Shown: positions 36,001-43,935 of the stretch, piece after piece | Layout of the letters: each line of letters begins with the position of its first letter | How positions within the stretch are numbered: the first letter of the stretch is position 1 | Assembly (NCBI GenBank): GCA_947503925.1 | Contig: CANNFQ010000007.1 | Location: 62,001 to 126,000, forward strand | Direction of reading: 5' to 3' | DNA length: 64,000 nt | Source of the DNA: an uncultured Paracoccaceae bacterium | Lineage (GTDB): Bacteria; Pseudomonadota; Alphaproteobacteria; Rhodobacterales; Rhodobacteraceae | The notes under the pieces: model-generated | The model's input: only the letters and a program-made list of their open reading frames with translations | Database searches by the model: none | What the model was told of the DNA's origin: nothing | Position numbers and translations under genes: made by a program

Positions 36001-36482
36001 GTCGCGAGCGGTTGTTGACCGCCTTTGAGCAGGTGAATGAGAACTTCGGGCTGCTGTTTACGCATCTGTTTGGTGGCGGTGAGGCGAAGCTGGTGCTGGT
36101 GGAATCTGATGACCCGCTGGAGGCGGGGCTAGAGATCATGTGCCAGCCGCCGGGCAAGAAGCTGAGCACGCTGTCGCTGTTGTCTGGCGGGGAACAGACG
36201 CTGACCGCGCTGGCGCTGATCTTTGCGGTGTTCCTGGCCAATCCTGCCCCGATCTGTGTGCTGGACGAGGTCGACGCACCTTTGGATGATGCCAATGTGA
36301 CCCGGTTCTGTGATCTGCTGGACGAGATGACACGCCGCACCGAAACCCGGTTCCTGATCATCACCCACCATGCTGTCACAATGAGCCGGATGGACCGGTT
36401 GTTTGGTGTGACGATGGGGGAACAGGGCGTGTCGCAACTGGTTTCCGTGGACCTCAAGAAAGCCGAGGCGCTGGTGGCGTAA
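33027..36482 (+). CDS. smc: Chromosome segregation protein SMC
   Basis: SMC (1151 aa) is the DNA-translocating ATPase of condensin-like complexes. The N-terminal head begins RFSKLRLNGFKSFVDPTDL with Walker A GPNGCGKSN; two long coiled coils (about 165-480 and 640-960, Ala/Glu/Lys-rich) flank a hinge near 490-630; the C-terminal head has LSGGEQTL and Walker B VLDEVDAPLDD. I chose the GTG at 33027, which begins exactly at the family start; an upstream in-frame ATG adds 25 residues without similarity. No scpA/scpB lies nearby. Confidence 0.95.
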   Translation: MRFSKLRLNGFKSFVDPTDLIIADGLTGVVGPNGCGKSNLLEALRWVMGENRHKAMRGGSMEDVIFAGASTRPARNFAEVSLIIDNGERLAPAAFNDNDNLEIIRRITRDAGSAYKVGAKDVRARDVQMLFADASTGAHSPALVRQGQISELINAKPKARRRILEEAAGISGLYQRRHEAELKLKGAETNLTRVDDVIEQLASQLGQLARQARQAARYREIGEKLRKAEGMLLFRRWKEADEALMAAAEQLRERTTAAAQAEKAAREASKDRQVAEDALPALREEEAIAAAVLQRLQVQRDTLKDQEERALSMIETLRARIDQLSRDMERESGLNKDAGETIERLEWEAREIAKAGEGHEKRLEEAQVAAREAAGVLQQREADSAQLTEDVARLAARHQSAQRLLEDNRTTLEKNESEAARAKAAMAEAEAALTKAEADFAVAGEAEKLAVAAAEAADKALVAAEAARAETQGRESDARGLRSEAEGEANALRAEVAALAKLVERDTAEGGQVLDLLRVQGGYEKALGAALADDLRAPAVAADAASGWALLPGYATPQTLPEGVAALTNYVTVPEVLARRMSQVGLVDQADGPRLQADLKPGQRLVSVEGDLWRWDGFRAGAEDAPSAAALRLQQLNRLTELKRDLEEASATAMGAAQAHEALTLMLKDQTEADHAARNARRDADRAVADANRAASRAEADRNLSQGKLESLGLALKRHEEEAMNARKALTEAEKAAADLGDLDAARASVEDVKMTVEAARITMMSRRSAHDEVRREGEQRLKRSQEITKEISGWKHRLETANKRTAELAERKAASEVELTEATAAPDEIAAKRAELADAIDEAETRRKASADKLAEAETVLRDAGHVERDSERLASEAREARARSEARSDAARETVAYAAERIMEAQEVTPDKLLESLETDLDQMPASEKIEGEVNALKRQRDSLGAVNLRAEEDAKEVQVEHDALVGEKADLEAAIAALRSGIASLNKEGRERLLTAFEQVNENFGLLFTHLFGGGEAKLVLVESDDPLEAGLEIMCQPPGKKLSTLSLLSGGEQTLTALALIFAVFLANPAPICVLDEVDAPLDDANVTRFCDLLDEMTRRTETRFLIITHHAVTMSRMDRLFGVTMGEQGVSQLVSVDLKKAEALVA

Positions 36483-36601
36483 CCTTTGGTTGCGTGACGC
36501 AACGTAAAGCTGTGTGTCAGTTCACACTGAGCTGACGCGATAACTTTCCTATCCTGACCTCGCAGCAATTTCCGCTGCGTGTTTTGAGTTAGGATAGTGA
36601 A

Positions 36602-37483
36602 ATGCGTTATTTTGTACCTGTATTGAGTGTGTTGACCGTGCTGGCGGGTTGTGGCGGTGGTGGGTTAGAGTCTGATGCACCCGATGAACCCGTTTTCCGG
36701 GAAGTCGAAGCGACCACGCTGTCGGATGGTGGTGTTCTGAGCCTTAGGGCTTCTTCGCCTGACCTGCGAGGGCTGGCGTTGCGCCAGGAAGATGGTAGTG
36801 GCGGCTTGTTTTCCAACATGAACGCCGATAGCAGCCGCGATGTTGCAGGGTTTCGATATTTTGCGACCACATTTCGCGGTGTTGCGCAGAGCCATGCATT
36901 CGAACAACGCCGCGACGAAGGGCATGTTGAGATTGTCGCGGTTCAGGACCCAAGGCTTATCGCGTTTGGGCCATATGTGCCCGGTCTGAATATCCATTCT
37001 GAGGGTGGGACGGTGCCAACCAGCGGCAGTGCCAATTATACCGGCGACTATATCGGCTTTCTGGCCCGGGGTGCCTCCTCATCCGAGCATGGGCTGACCG
37101 AAAGCCAAATCACTGGTGATGTCCGGCTTGAGGCGGATTTTTCGGGTGGCACGTTGGCGGGTGAAATTACCAACCGGCAAAGGTTTCTGTCAGTTGATGG
37201 CAGCAGGGCCGGCTATGGTCTGGAGGACTTGACACTGGCGGAGGTGGATATCGTTGGCGGTGCCACTGATGGCTTTGGGGCGACCGAGGGCGGCAAGCTG
37301 TCGACAAACCGCGCGGTGCCGGAAGCTGGTGATCTTTCCGGGAACTGGCAGGCCGTCTTTGGTGGCGATGAGGCCGGTGTCGTGTTTGGTTCGATCGAAG
37401 TGGATCATGATTATCAGCAAGGCGCTGGGCAGATCACCCATGACTATGTCGAACTGGGCGTGTTCGTGGCAGAAAACCCCTGA
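36602..37483 (+). CDS. Lipoprotein, possibly TbpB-like beta-barrel
   Basis: A 293-aa lipoprotein: the lipobox is L14-A-G-C17 and acylated Cys17 would be followed by a GGGG linker. The mature part is beta-rich and acidic. Repeated elements such as SGGTLAGEITNRQRF, GGKLSTN and SGNWQAVFGGDEAGVVFGSIEVDH resemble the barrel-closing motifs (GxFxGxF-type) of transferrin-binding-protein-like lipoproteins. That resemblance is weak, so the function is unassigned. It follows smc by 119 bp and has its own start region. Confidence 0.68.
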   Translation: MRYFVPVLSVLTVLAGCGGGGLESDAPDEPVFREVEATTLSDGGVLSLRASSPDLRGLALRQEDGSGGLFSNMNADSSRDVAGFRYFATTFRGVAQSHAFEQRRDEGHVEIVAVQDPRLIAFGPYVPGLNIHSEGGTVPTSGSANYTGDYIGFLARGASSSEHGLTESQITGDVRLEADFSGGTLAGEITNRQRFLSVDGSRAGYGLEDLTLAEVDIVGGATDGFGATEGGKLSTNRAVPEAGDLSGNWQAVFGGDEAGVVFGSIEVDHDYQQGAGQITHDYVELGVFVAENP

Positions 37484-37596
37484 AGGATCTGATTTTGTGA
37501 CCCCGTGATGGTGGGCGTCGCTATTGCTGACGCAATGCGCCCCGCCCGCCATCCCATATGGGCCTTTGCATTGATGAACTGCCCTGAACATGTGTT

Positions 37597-37629
37597 GTCG
37601 GCGCAACGTCTGGTTTGCGTCGGCAAAAC
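37597..37629. repeat. 11-bp tandem repeat, second locus
   Basis: Three consecutive 11-bp units: GTCGGCGCAAC, GTCTGGTTTGC, GTCGGCAAAAC. The outer units match the repeat at 15130-15167 and the spacing is exactly 11 bp. It lies in the gap before the 133-aa gene at 37689. Confidence 0.6.
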
Positions 37630-37688
37630 ATTGGAACCGATCATGCGCCTTGTATGTTAGTGTTTTACGGTTCAGGTAACGAAGTGCA

Positions 37689-38090
37689 ATGAGTGAAAAG
37701 TTTGAAAATCTGACCGGACGCTGGACGGGCCGTTATGACTATACCCGTGATGCGGAGGCCGTTCCCTTTGAGGTCGTGCTGGACGACAATGGTGGTGTTT
37801 TGTCAGGTGATATCACAGAGCCGAATACGTTTCGTCGCGATATGGGTGCCCATCTTGCCGCGACATTGATCGGTGATCGTCTTGGTTTTGATGTGTCATT
37901 TCGCAAGACTTATGGCGGTTTTGATCAGGGCGATGACCCGATTTACGAAGGCGCGTTGAATGATGCGCTTACCCGGATTGACGGGGTCTGGCGTTTTCCC
38001 GATGAACCCGATTGGCTGGGCCGGTTCATGATGGTGCGCACGGTCGAACTACGCGCCAAGCGGGCTGTCGCCGACGAGGTGCCGTTTTAG
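37689..38090 (+). CDS. Hypothetical cytosolic protein (133 aa)
   Basis: A 133-aa soluble protein starting MSEKFENLTGRWTGRYDYTRD, with alternating beta-like strands (VPFEVVLDDNGGVLSGDITEPN, GDRLGFDVSFRKTYGG, IDGVWRFPDEPDWLGRFMMVR). The G-x-W-x-G-x-Y opening and the strand pattern suggest a lipocalin- or FABP-like barrel. It has no signal peptide. AACGAAG precedes the ATG, a weak ribosome site. No family name is recognised. Confidence 0.7.
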   Translation: MSEKFENLTGRWTGRYDYTRDAEAVPFEVVLDDNGGVLSGDITEPNTFRRDMGAHLAATLIGDRLGFDVSFRKTYGGFDQGDDPIYEGALNDALTRIDGVWRFPDEPDWLGRFMMVRTVELRAKRAVADEVPF

Positions 38091-38121
38091 GCTGTGCCAG
38101 ACGGCGCCGCCCGTCATCCCG

Positions 38122-39285
38122 TTACAGCCGGTTGAGCAATTCCACCGTTGGCCATGCATCGGCGGGCAAGCCAAGCCGCGTCTGTTCGGCCTGCACCGCA
38201 TCGCGTGTTTTTGCCCCCAGAATCCCGTCAATCCCACCGACATCATGCCCCCGCGCTGTCAGCTTTTGTTGTAGCTGCTGCATCTGCTGGCCACTGAGCG
38301 CCGCGGTTGGGTTGCCCGCATCATAGATCGCCGCCCCTTCCAGCCGCGTGCCGAAATAGGCCGCCGTGGTCACGTAGACGAAGCTTTTGTTCCAGTCGAA
38401 ATAGACGTCGAAATTGGGATAAGCCAGAAAAGCCGGCCCGTTGCGCCCCATTGGCAGCAGCACGGCGGCAGGCAGATCGCCCGCCCCCAGATCACCGGCC
38501 CGCGCCCTGACCCCACGCGCGGCCCAATCGCTGACACTGGCCTTGTTGTTCAGTCCTGTCAGTCCCCAATCCAGATCATCCGGCACGACAACCTCTTGCA
38601 ACCAAGGTTCATTGGCCCGCCAGCCCAGAGATGACAGCACATTGGCCCCGGTCATCAGCGCGTCAGCCGCCGAATCCTTGAGGTTCACCACCCCGTCGCC
38701 GTCGCCGTCCAACCCTTTTTCCACGATCTCGCGCGGGAGTTTCTGCAACTGTCCGATCTCACCCGCCCAGGCCCCGGTTGTGGTGGCCGGGTCCATGCCC
38801 CTGCGCCGGTACAGTTCGATTGCAGCAACCAGTTGCGGGCGAAACAGATCCGGCCTGCGGCAATCATGCGCCAATGTCAGCAGCGCGTTGCGGGTGTTGA
38901 AACTGCCCTGCACCTGGCCGTAATCGGTCTCAAACGCCCAGAAGGCGAGCAAGACCCCGCGTGGGATGCCGAACCGCTGTTGGATTGCGTCAAATGTGCT
39001 GTCGTAACGCTGGCCATAGATCCGCCCGTTATCGATCCGGTTCTGGCTGATCAACGCGCGCGAGAAGCTGAGGAAGTCCTTTTGAAACACCCCCTGCGCC
39101 CGGTCGGCCTTGATCACATTGGGATCGATCTGTGCGCCCTGAAAAAAGCTGTCGGCGGTGGCCGCCGGGATGCCCGCGGCGACAGCTTCGGCCTTGATCC
39201 CGTTGATAAATGCCCCCACATCGCCGCCGCAGGTTTGCCCATGGGCGGTGCTTGCAAGAAGGCTAAGGGCGAGGGCGATGCGCAT
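38122..39285 (-). CDS. MltB-type lytic murein transglycosylase with peptidoglycan-binding domain
   Basis: A 387-aa exported enzyme with signal peptide (MRIALALSLLASTAHG), an SLT_2 catalytic domain, and a C-terminal PG_binding_1 domain (QQLQQKLTARGHDVGGIDG). The catalytic Glu lies in FWAFETDYGQVQG; the GAWAGEIGQLQKLPREI stretch is the family G-x-W-x-G motif, though Met and Phe usual after GQ are replaced here. A DGDGDG Ca-like loop follows. It cleaves glycan strands in the periplasm. Together with slt it gives two lytic transglycosylases in this window. Confidence 0.88.
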   Translation of the reverse strand: MRIALALSLLASTAHGQTCGGDVGAFINGIKAEAVAAGIPAATADSFFQGAQIDPNVIKADRAQGVFQKDFLSFSRALISQNRIDNGRIYGQRYDSTFDAIQQRFGIPRGVLLAFWAFETDYGQVQGSFNTRNALLTLAHDCRRPDLFRPQLVAAIELYRRRGMDPATTTGAWAGEIGQLQKLPREIVEKGLDGDGDGVVNLKDSAADALMTGANVLSSLGWRANEPWLQEVVVPDDLDWGLTGLNNKASVSDWAARGVRARAGDLGAGDLPAAVLLPMGRNGPAFLAYPNFDVYFDWNKSFVYVTTAAYFGTRLEGAAIYDAGNPTAALSGQQMQQLQQKLTARGHDVGGIDGILGAKTRDAVQAEQTRLGLPADAWPTVELLNRL

Positions 39286-39398
39286 TGTGATCTCCGGTAT
39301 GCAGTTTGGGGCAAGCTAACAGGCATCCCCCCATGCGCAAGACTGGCCATTGCCCATATCGGCGGGTACAAGCCCAAGGGTAGCGGATGGAGAAGTGA

Positions 39399-39800
39399 AT
39401 GGCACAACGCGGCGCAGGCGGAACCGATGGCGGCACGGGCAGCTTTCTGATTGGGTTGGCGATGATGATCGGTGGCGGCTATCTGCTGTTGAACAATATT
39501 GTTGTACGTCCGAATTTCGGTTTTGGCAGTGTGGCCTTCCGCTTTGGCGGCTTGTCTGTGACCAGCGGGATGATCCTGATCCCGTTCATGTTTGGCGTTG
39601 GTATGATTTTCTATAACTCGCGCAACTGGATTGGGTGGTTGCTGGCCTGCGGGTCACTTTTGGCGCTGATCTTTGGCGTCATTGCCAATATGTCGCTGGA
39701 ACTGACCCGGATGAGCGCCTTTGACCTGATTATCATTCTGGTGCTGCTGGTCGGTGGTCTGGGGCTGTTCTTGCGCGCGCTGCGCAGTTCAAGCCAGTAA
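39399..39800 (+). CDS. Hypothetical four-helix membrane protein
   Basis: A 133-aa protein with a Gly-rich N-terminus (MAQRGAGGTDGGTGS) and four hydrophobic segments: about 16-33, 48-68, 75-95 and 104-124. GGAGAAG precedes the ATG. The 3' end overlaps the cbiB stop by 12 nt. The order and charges suggest an inner-membrane protein with cytosolic ends. No family is recognised. Confidence 0.78.
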   Translation: MAQRGAGGTDGGTGSFLIGLAMMIGGGYLLLNNIVVRPNFGFGSVAFRFGGLSVTSGMILIPFMFGVGMIFYNSRNWIGWLLACGSLLALIFGVIANMSLELTRMSAFDLIIILVLLVGGLGLFLRALRSSSQ

Positions 39801-40688
39801 TGCGGTGGTCGCCGCTAGGGCAAGTGCGCCCCCCCATGTTTTCCACAGGATCGTAACGCTTTGGTCGATGTGATCGGCGGTCAGGTCGTGTGAGCCCGTG
39901 TCATTCACAAAAGGAAAATCGCGCATCGCCCCGTCATAGCTGCGCGGCCCGCTTAACGCGATATCCAGACCGTGGGCCATCGCCGCCTCTGGCCAACCGG
40001 CATTGGGGGACCGGTGCAGAGGGGCGTCGCGCAGGATGCCCCCCGGCGCGGGCCTGCCGCTGACCAGCCAGATCAAGGCGGCGGTCAGCCTTGCCGGGAT
40101 CAGGTTCAGCAGATCATCCAACCGGGCTGCCGCCCATCCGAATTCTTCATGTCGGGGCGTGCGGTAGCCGATCATGCTGTCAGCGGTGTTGACGATCTTG
40201 TAAATCAGCAGCCCCGGCAAACCGGCAATCGCAAACCAGAAAGCCGGGGCGATCACCCCGTCTGACAGGTTTTCAGCCGCACTTTCGATAGCCCCCCGCG
40301 CTACGGCGGACCTGTCCATATCACTTGTGTCCCGGCCCACGATCATCGCCACAGCGCGCCGCCCATCCCCCAGCGATAGCCGCAATGCATCACCGGCCGC
40401 CTGCACATGTTGCACCAGCGATTTCTGGGCCAGCAACACGGCCAGGATGATGATGTCGATCACCTGTCCCGGCAGGGCCTGCAAGGCCCATCCCAGCGCG
40501 GCAGCGGCGATGCAACATTCCAGAACGGTCAGTATCCCCATCAGCCGCCGTCTGTCGCCCTTGTTAAAGCTGCGGTCGCACCAGCCGATCAAACGGCCCA
40601 TCAGCACGGCAGGGTGAGGGATGCGGGACCAAAGCCAGCGCGGCTCTCCCATCACCGCATCAAGCAGCATGCCAAGGATCAGGGTCAC
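39789..40688 (-). CDS. cbiB: Adenosylcobinamide-phosphate synthase
   Basis: CbiB/CobD (299 aa) is a membrane enzyme attaching aminopropanol (or its phosphate) to adenosylcobyric acid. The family opening LLDAVMGEPRWLWSRIPHPAVLMGRLIGW and the segments GRDTSDMDRSAVARGAIESAAENLSDGVIAPAFWF and IGYRTPRHEEFGWAAARLDDLLNLIPARL (read in parts) are diagnostic. About five membrane helices. The start overlaps cobC by 4 nt, so it is coupled to the amino-acceptor-making enzyme. Confidence 0.95.
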   Translation of the reverse strand: MTLILGMLLDAVMGEPRWLWSRIPHPAVLMGRLIGWCDRSFNKGDRRRLMGILTVLECCIAAAALGWALQALPGQVIDIIILAVLLAQKSLVQHVQAAGDALRLSLGDGRRAVAMIVGRDTSDMDRSAVARGAIESAAENLSDGVIAPAFWFAIAGLPGLLIYKIVNTADSMIGYRTPRHEEFGWAAARLDDLLNLIPARLTAALIWLVSGRPAPGGILRDAPLHRSPNAGWPEAAMAHGLDIALSGPRSYDGAMRDFPFVNDTGSHDLTADHIDQSVTILWKTWGGALALAATTALLA

Positions 40689-41620
40689 AGGGCGGCTTCC
40701 AATCGGTTCCAGCCATCCTGCGGCGGCAGCCCAAGGCGCAGCCAGTCATCGGCATAAGGGAAGATGCGGGACCAGATATGATGACGGGCCAGCTGATCTT
40801 GGGCGGCAGCGGCATTCTTGACCTTGTAAAGGCGAAAGAGGGGGGTGCCGCCAAGGTGTTCGGCACCTCTTGCCGTCAAAAGCTGATCCAGACGGGTGGC
40901 GTCAGTCATCAGGCGGGCGCGGGTCTCGTCTGCCCATTGCGGATCGGCCAATGCCTCTGCCCCAATCATCAGGGCGGGGCCAGAGATTTGCCAAGGGCCC
41001 AGCAGGTCGGTCAGCCGCTTGATGATGGTGGGGTCGCCAATTGCAAAGCCAAGGCGCAGCCCGGCCAGACCCCAGAATTTGCCAAAGCTTTTCAGCACAA
41101 CCGTGCCGGGACGTTCGGCCAGATGGATCAGGCTGTGTTCGGGGCCCGTGTCACAAAAGCTTTCATCGATCACTGTGTATGGTGTGGTCAGATTATCGAC
41201 CTGCCACAAATGACCATCGGGGTTGTTGGGATGAACAACGACCAAGACGTGGCTTGGGTCTTGACCCAAGGTCCAGCCGGCGGTCTGAAAAGCAGCCCCA
41301 TGTTCGTTATATGTCGGGCCGGGAATACACAGGTCACCCTTTGGGATGGCATGGGGCAAGGCTGCGATAATGGCCGATGCGCCAGTGGCCCCGATCATCG
41401 CGGCCCCGTCGGGCACCTGCCAGAAACTGCGGGCACGATCATAAAGCCGTGTAAACGCCGCCCTGTCGGGCAGGGCGGTCCAGCTGTCTGGGGCCATCCG
41501 CGGCAGCGGGTAGGGCACCGGGTTGATGCCCGTCGACAGGTCCAGCCAGTCCGGGCGGGTGCCGCCATAGCGGGCAATCGCGGCATCCAGACCGCCACCA
41601 TGATCGCGGTGTTTGGTCAT
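40685..41620 (-). CDS. cobC: L-threonine-O-3-phosphate decarboxylase (CobC)
   Basis: A 311-aa PLP aminotransferase-fold protein that decarboxylates threonine phosphate to aminopropanol phosphate for the B12 side chain. It opens RDHGGGLDAAIARYGGTRPDWLDLSTGINP, the CobC/CobD family N-terminus. HPNNPDG (130-136) binds PLP and Lys181 in SFGKFWGLAGLR forms the Schiff base. It overlaps cbiB and the DUF1636 gene by 4 nt each (ATGA), forming a coupled three-gene operon. Confidence 0.93.
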   Translation of the reverse strand: MTKHRDHGGGLDAAIARYGGTRPDWLDLSTGINPVPYPLPRMAPDSWTALPDRAAFTRLYDRARSFWQVPDGAAMIGATGASAIIAALPHAIPKGDLCIPGPTYNEHGAAFQTAGWTLGQDPSHVLVVVHPNNPDGHLWQVDNLTTPYTVIDESFCDTGPEHSLIHLAERPGTVVLKSFGKFWGLAGLRLGFAIGDPTIIKRLTDLLGPWQISGPALMIGAEALADPQWADETRARLMTDATRLDQLLTARGAEHLGGTPLFRLYKVKNAAAAQDQLARHHIWSRIFPYADDWLRLGLPPQDGWNRLEAAL

Positions 41621-41991
41621 TCGTCGTCGGGCAATGGCGGGTGACGGGTCACGAAATGGCCTTTGATGGCTTGTGGCCAGTCCCGATAGGGGACCTGGCC
41701 GGTATCACTGGCGGCATGGGCCATGGCATAGGCAACGATGCCCGATGCGGCATCGCTGTCCGGATCAAAAGCGCCAATGGTGTAATTGAGCTTGCCGGCA
41801 CCCTGAATGGCCACGTTACAGGCGCCCTTGCATCCCATCAGGCATGACACGCGGCGGGTGCGGATGTTCGACAGGCCAGCAGCGGCGGCCTCGATCAGGG
41901 CGGCCAGTTTTTCGCCGTCCGTCAATGTCATATCGCCCGATTCCCAGCCATCCTTTTTGCAGGTGTCGCAGATGGTGATCCATGTTGTCAT
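41617..41991 (-). CDS. DUF1636 metal-binding protein
   Basis: A 124-aa protein with cysteines C8-x2-C11 and C50-x3-C54-x3-C58 (SCLMGCKGAC), a thioredoxin-like ferredoxin pattern seen in DUF1636. This family is repeatedly found beside cobalamin genes. It leads the DUF1636-cobC-cbiB operon, with 4-nt overlap into cobC and GAGGCGC before the ATG. It may bind an iron-sulfur cluster or cobalt; the role is unproven. Confidence 0.86.
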   Translation of the reverse strand: MTTWITICDTCKKDGWESGDMTLTDGEKLAALIEAAAAGLSNIRTRRVSCLMGCKGACNVAIQGAGKLNYTIGAFDPDSDAASGIVAYAMAHAASDTGQVPYRDWPQAIKGHFVTRHPPLPDDE

Positions 41992-42093
41992 GTGTTTTGC
42001 GCCTCATAATGCTGCGGCATATCAAGCGGATTCCCGCCGGAATCACAAGCATGACTGTGGAACACTGTTTTTTGAGGCAGCTTGGCGCTCGCG

Positions 42094-42108
42094 TTAACCA
42101 TTCGTTAG
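42094..42108 (+). promoter_or_regulatory. CtrA-like binding site
   Basis: TTAA-N7-TTAG (TTAACCATTCGTTAG), close to the alphaproteobacterial CtrA consensus TTAA-N7-TTAA, and containing the alternative half-site TTAACCAT. It lies 84 bp upstream of the receiver gene start. One mismatch to consensus. Confidence 0.45.
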
Positions 42109-42192
42109 TAAAATGGGCAGACAGCTGGGGTAAGAGTTTATTTACCGCTCGTTCATCTTGCGTTAATGTAAGGGAACACAACCGGAGAGAAC

Positions 42193-42582
42193 ATGCGCGT
42201 CCTGATCGTTCAAAGCAATCTACATCTCGGCCAGCTTTGGAAGCGGCATCTTGAGAGATTGGATGCCGTGGTCGATCACGTCCAAACCGGCGAGGCCGCG
42301 CTGGACCTGATCGAGACCGAGGCATTGGACGTCATCGTGCTTGATCTGGTACTGGCAGAGGGATCTGCGCTGGCGGTGGCCGATTTCGCCCAGTTCCGCC
42401 AGCCCAATGCCAATGTCGTCTTTGTCACCGATACGACCTTCTTTTCAGACGGGTCGATCTTTCATCACAGTGCCAATGCCCGCGCCTTTATCGAATCAGC
42501 AACCCCGCCCGATGATCTGGTCGCGATTGTCGAACATTACGGCAGCCCTAGCCCCGACCGTGGGGCGCATCCCACGCAATAG
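42193..42582 (+). CDS. Atypical receiver-domain protein
   Basis: A 129-aa stand-alone response-regulator receiver fold. The phosphoacceptor Asp51 is kept (VIVLDLVL) and Thr79 sits at the usual Ser/Thr position, but the acidic pair after strand 1 is Q7-S8 (LIVQSNL) and the conserved Lys is missing (ARAFIESATPP). Phosphorylation chemistry is therefore likely to be altered or absent. The C-terminus has no output domain. A GGAGAG ribosome site and an upstream CtrA-like site support a real gene. It overlaps the convergent reductase by 35 nt. Confidence 0.82.
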   Translation: MRVLIVQSNLHLGQLWKRHLERLDAVVDHVQTGEAALDLIETEALDVIVLDLVLAEGSALAVADFAQFRQPNANVVFVTDTTFFSDGSIFHHSANARAFIESATPPDDLVAIVEHYGSPSPDRGAHPTQ

Positions 42583-43522
42583 TTGGGTTGATCGGCACGA
42601 TCCGGTGCGGATTGATGCTGTCATGGCTGAAATGATAATGACGCACGATATGGTCCATATTCACCGTCCCCGCCACGCCGTCCCATTGATATAGCTCGCG
42701 GGTAAAGCCCATCAGATTTGGGTAATCCATGATCCGTTTGCGGTTACATCTGAAATGCAGGTGATAGACCATGTCGAACCGGATCAGGGTTGTCCAAAGC
42801 CGCCAGTCGGCCTCCGTGATCCTGTCACCCATCAGGTAACGGTTCTGGCTCAGCCGGTCTTCCAGCCAGTCCAGCGTGTCAAACAGCGGATACACCGCCT
42901 TTTCGTAAGCCTCCTGCGTGGTGGCAAAGCCGGATTTATAGACCCCGTTATTCAGCGTGTCATAAATCCGGTCATTGACCGGGGCGATGGCATCGCGAAG
43001 CTCTTGAGGCCAGTAATCATCCGTATTGCCGGTGATGTCGTCAAACGCGCTGTTGAACATCCGAATGATTTCAGAGGATTCGTTGGACACGATCGTTTCG
43101 CGCTGCTTGTCCCACAGGATTGGCACCGTGACCCGGCCCGACATCTGCGGTTCAGCCTTCAGATAGATGTCACGGGCGAAGGGTAGATCATACAGGCTGT
43201 CACCCGTCGCACCCTTGGCATCCGTTTCAAATGTCCAGCCATCCGACAACATGTCGGGATGCACGGCGGAAATGCTGATGTGATCGCCGAGGCCTTTCAA
43301 TTGACGAAAGACCAGTGTGCGATGCGCCCATGGGCAAGCATAGGAAACATAAAGATGATAGCGCCCGCTGTCAGCCTTGAACCCGCCTTCGCCAGAGGGG
43401 CCAGCCGATCCATCGGCGGTGATCCAGTTGCGGAACTTGGCGTTTGTCCGCTTGAACGCGCCGCCTGTGGATTTTGTGTCATACCAGACGTCATGCCAGA
43501 CGCCGTCAACCAGTTGGCCCAT
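42548..43522 (-). CDS. Glutathionyl-hydroquinone reductase (GST Xi/Omega-like)
   Basis: A 324-aa ECM4/YqjG-type glutathione transferase that reduces glutathionyl-hydroquinones. The catalytic Cys63 is in YACPWAHRTL; other marks are VTVPILWDKQRETIVSNESSEIIRMFN, YWPQELRDAI, and a C-terminal LWTTLIRFDMVYHLHFRCN. The ATG at 43522 gives the family start (MGQLVDGVWHDVW). An ATG further upstream adds non-conserved residues. Confidence 0.9.
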   Translation of the reverse strand: MGQLVDGVWHDVWYDTKSTGGAFKRTNAKFRNWITADGSAGPSGEGGFKADSGRYHLYVSYACPWAHRTLVFRQLKGLGDHISISAVHPDMLSDGWTFETDAKGATGDSLYDLPFARDIYLKAEPQMSGRVTVPILWDKQRETIVSNESSEIIRMFNSAFDDITGNTDDYWPQELRDAIAPVNDRIYDTLNNGVYKSGFATTQEAYEKAVYPLFDTLDWLEDRLSQNRYLMGDRITEADWRLWTTLIRFDMVYHLHFRCNRKRIMDYPNLMGFTRELYQWDGVAGTVNMDHIVRHYHFSHDSINPHRIVPINPTIAWDAPHGRG

Positions 43523-43935
43523 CGGGTCGCTCCTATTTATTACTGGGCTTGTAGCTAGCCCAAGCACAGAAATGAACAAAGGGCGATTTGAGCGCATCAA
43601 TGGTGCGTAAGTGCACATCAAAATCCATCGCGATGAGGAACATCGCGAGTGTTTGATCCGATACGGCGAAAGCTTGGAAATTTCTCAATGAGGCGCGCTA
43701 CGTAAATCTGGCCCAAACATCAAGCATTTCTCACCCAAATCAACCATCCGTCGGGCCAATGCCTATGTCGGTATTGCGGACAAAGCACCATTTCGCTGCA
43801 ACTGCGCCAAGGGCCGCTTTCAGATGACTTGTCAAAAATGAAACCCACACTGCATGGCTCCACGTTCCCGTCCGCGCCGATCGCTGTCGGCTCACGTTCT
43901 GCCTTGAATGCGGAAGACGCCGGGGCGTACCGAGC
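43523..43935. other. 413-bp stretch without a recognisable gene
   Basis: Between the reductase start and the acyltransferase 3' end. Short frames exist but have no ribosome site or family features. It holds a small inverted repeat near 43542-43563 (GGGCTT/AGCCC). It marks the edge of the accessory segment; no transposase remnant or direct repeat was seen. Confidence 0.5.

Noticed and set aside
36483..36601. Possible regulatory palindrome in the smc-lipoprotein gap (CAGTTCACACTGAGCTGA region)
   Set aside because: The symmetry is partial and matches no operator I know; expected by chance.
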